The position numbers were made by a program, and so were the translations under genes. The notes beneath the pieces are model-generated. The model saw only the letters and a program-made list of their open reading frames with translations, was not told the DNA's origin and searched no databases. Positions 5,260-6,588 of a stretch of 6,588 bases of DNA are shown here, piece after piece; position 1 is the stretch's first letter; each line of letters begins with the position of its first letter. The DNA is from Eubacteriales bacterium (GTDB lineage Bacteria > Bacillota > Clostridia > Peptostreptococcales > Anaerovoracaceae): NCBI GenBank assembly GCA_028680875.1, contig JAQUJQ010000088.1, positions 1 through 6,588 on the forward strand, read 5' to 3'.

Positions 5260-6558
5260 TTATATTATCGCTCTTTTCCGGATATCGACAGCCTCATAGA
5301 TATCCGCCTCAAACAATTCGGAAAAGCTCTTAAACTCTTCTAAAGACATATCGTCGATTGCCTTATTTTGTCCGATACAGTAAAGGACCATTTTCCCGAT
5401 GATCTCATGGCAATCTCGGAATGCGAGCCCTTTTTTTACAAGATAATCTGCGGCGTCGGTAGCGTTCATAAAGCCGGATTTGGCGGCTTTCTCCATATTG
5501 GCGCCTTTGACTTCCATCGTACTGATTACCTGTATAAAGATGGACAGGCAGTCCTTTAAGGTGTCTCCCGTATCAAAGAGTGCGGGCTTGTCTTCCTGCA
5601 TATCCTTGTTATAGGCTAAAGGCAGGCCTTTCATTATAGTGAGCAGGGTAAAGAGATTACCGTATACCCGCCCGGTTTTCCCCCGGATCAGTTCAGCCAT
5701 ATCGGGGTTTTTCTTTTGCGGCATAATGCTGCTGCCGGTGCTGAACGCATCATCCATTTCTATGAAAGCGAATTCCGTAGAACTCCAGAGTATCAATTCC
5801 TCACAGAAGCGGGAAAGGTGCATCATTGTCATGGCGCAGCATCCGGCAAATTCTATTGCGAAGTCACGGTCGCTGACTGCGTCCATGCTATTCTCGCAGA
5901 TAGCGGAAAAACCGAGTTCACCGGCTGTGAAGAAGCGGTCGATGGGGTAAGTGGTGCCGGCTAGGGCACCGGAGCCTAAAGGCATACAATCGGTTCTCCT
6001 GAGACAATCCCGGAAACGGTCTTCGTCTCTTTTGAACATTTGGATGTATGCACCCAAGTGGAGGGCCAGTGTAACCGGCTGCGCCCGCTGGAGATGGGTA
6101 TAGCCGGGCATGACCGTTTCCTTGTTCTTATCGGTTAAATCGGCTAAAACATCAGTCAATTGTTTCAGTAAATTCAGGATTCCGTCAATCTCCTCTTTTT
6201 GATAAAGCCGAAGGTCTGTAGCTATCTGATCATTTCTGCTTCGAGCAGTATGAAGTTTTTTTCCTACATAGCCAATCCGTTCCGTTAAGAGGCTTTCAAT
6301 ATTCATATGAATATCTTCTCTTTCAATGGTAAAAGAGACTTTTTCTTCTTCAATGTCTTTTAAGATATCAAGAAGAGCAAGCCGGATTTGATCGGCTTCC
6401 TCCTCTTCTATTATTCCTTGCTTTCCCAGCATTTTAACATGGGCTATACTGCCATTAATGTCGTGTTTATACAATCTTTGGTCAACTTCAATGGAGGCAT
6501 TGAATGCATCAGCGGATGAATTCGCCTCCTTTGAAAACCTTCCTTTCCAAAGCTTCAT
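5260..6558 (-). CDS. argH: Argininosuccinate lyase, apparently short at the C-terminus
   Basis: ArgH cleaves argininosuccinate to arginine and fumarate in the last step of arginine synthesis; it is a cytoplasmic homotetramer of the fumarase/aspartase superfamily. The start KLWKGRF is characteristic. Conserved regions follow: HMNIESLL (84-91), the LHTARSRNDQIATD block (102-115), GYTHLQRAQP with His155, PLGSGALAGT (193-202), SDRDF (229-233), and the superfamily signature GSSIMPQKKNPD at 275-286 with the catalytic serine in Ser276-Ser277. Catalytic regions are thus complete. At 432 residues it is about 25-30 shorter than usual (about 455-465): it stops at DIYEAVDIRKRAII, where relatives continue through an R..GG(T/P) tail. 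ATG 6558 is the only sensible start; AAAGGGAGGA (6569-6578) lies 10 bases upstream. Its promoter, and probably argG, lie beyond the right edge. Expression may follow arginine levels, but no operator is visible here. Confidence 0.95.
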   Translation of the reverse strand: MKLWKGRFSKEANSSADAFNASIEVDQRLYKHDINGSIAHVKMLGKQGIIEEEEADQIRLALLDILKDIEEEKVSFTIEREDIHMNIESLLTERIGYVGKKLHTARSRNDQIATDLRLYQKEEIDGILNLLKQLTDVLADLTDKNKETVMPGYTHLQRAQPVTLALHLGAYIQMFKRDEDRFRDCLRRTDCMPLGSGALAGTTYPIDRFFTAGELGFSAICENSMDAVSDRDFAIEFAGCCAMTMMHLSRFCEELILWSSTEFAFIEMDDAFSTGSSIMPQKKNPDMAELIRGKTGRVYGNLFTLLTIMKGLPLAYNKDMQEDKPALFDTGDTLKDCLSIFIQVISTMEVKGANMEKAAKSGFMNATDAADYLVKKGLAFRDCHEIIGKMVLYCIGQNKAIDDMSLEEFKSFSELFEADIYEAVDIRKRAII

Positions 6559-6568
6559 CCTTCTTAAG

Positions 6569-6578
6569 TCCTCCCTTT
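6569..6578 (-). promoter_or_regulatory. Ribosome binding site of argH
   Basis: On the minus strand AAAGGGAGGA lies 10 bases before ATG 6558. A second purine run, AGAAGG, directly abuts the ATG and is too close to act as the main site. Only 30 bases lie between the start codon and the window edge, so no promoter can be judged. Confidence 0.65.
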
Positions 6579-6588
6579 TTGTTTTGCT

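Noticed and set aside
5368..5964. Three plus-strand open frames opposite argH (5368-5559, 5639-5950, 5716-5964)
   Set aside because: Antisense to highly conserved catalytic regions. Long antisense frames are expected in the G+C-richer part of the gene, and none has a ribosome binding site.

Overview
The window looks like chromosomal DNA of a low-to-moderate G+C Gram-positive anaerobe, most likely class Clostridia of the Bacillota. The support is strong AGGAGG-type Shine-Dalgarno sites before nearly every gene, sigma-A-like promoters, short intergenic gaps with stem-loop terminators, a lipoprotein with a Gram-positive-style signal peptide, and an oxaloacetate decarboxylase/pyruvate carboxylase carboxyltransferase encoded without its biotin domain. 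This is inference from style and content; no phylogenetic marker is present.

Layout, left to right. Positions 1-180 hold the last 59 codons of a gene entering from the left, whose tail resembles the C-termini of GLUG-repeat surface proteins. A promoter (209-236) then drives a carboxyltransferase subunit (290-1687, oadA/pycB type), which ends at a stem-loop terminator (1723-1755). A lipoprotein amidohydrolase of the YtcJ/Amidohydrolase_3 family follows (1911-3617). It converges across a 60-bp gap, holding a second stem-loop, on a minus-strand MgtC/SapB-type membrane protein (3678-4361). That gene is divergent from a plus-strand Fic-fold protein (4488-5204), and the -35 boxes of the two predicted promoters overlap. 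The Fic-like gene converges on a minus-strand argininosuccinate lyase, argH (5260-6558), with a long imperfect inverted repeat between their stop codons.

The genes do not form one pathway. The carboxyltransferase belongs to C3/C4 anaplerotic or decarboxylase metabolism and needs a separately encoded biotin carrier. The lipoprotein probably hydrolyses an unknown amide or cyclic substrate outside the membrane. ArgH makes arginine and fumarate and is probably downstream of argG outside the window. The mgtC/fic-like pair may share regulatory DNA.

The most unusual item is the Fic-fold protein. Its catalytic motif is degenerate: the catalytic His is Tyr and the Asn-Gly-Arg core is Ser-Glu-Ala. The reading frame, fold landmarks, ribosome binding site and an inhibitory-helix-like motif are preserved, which suggests a maintained pseudoenzyme rather than debris. 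ArgH also appears to lack the usual last 25-30 residues. I see no CRISPR array, tRNA, rRNA, insertion sequence or riboswitch, and no gene-free stretch over 300 bases.
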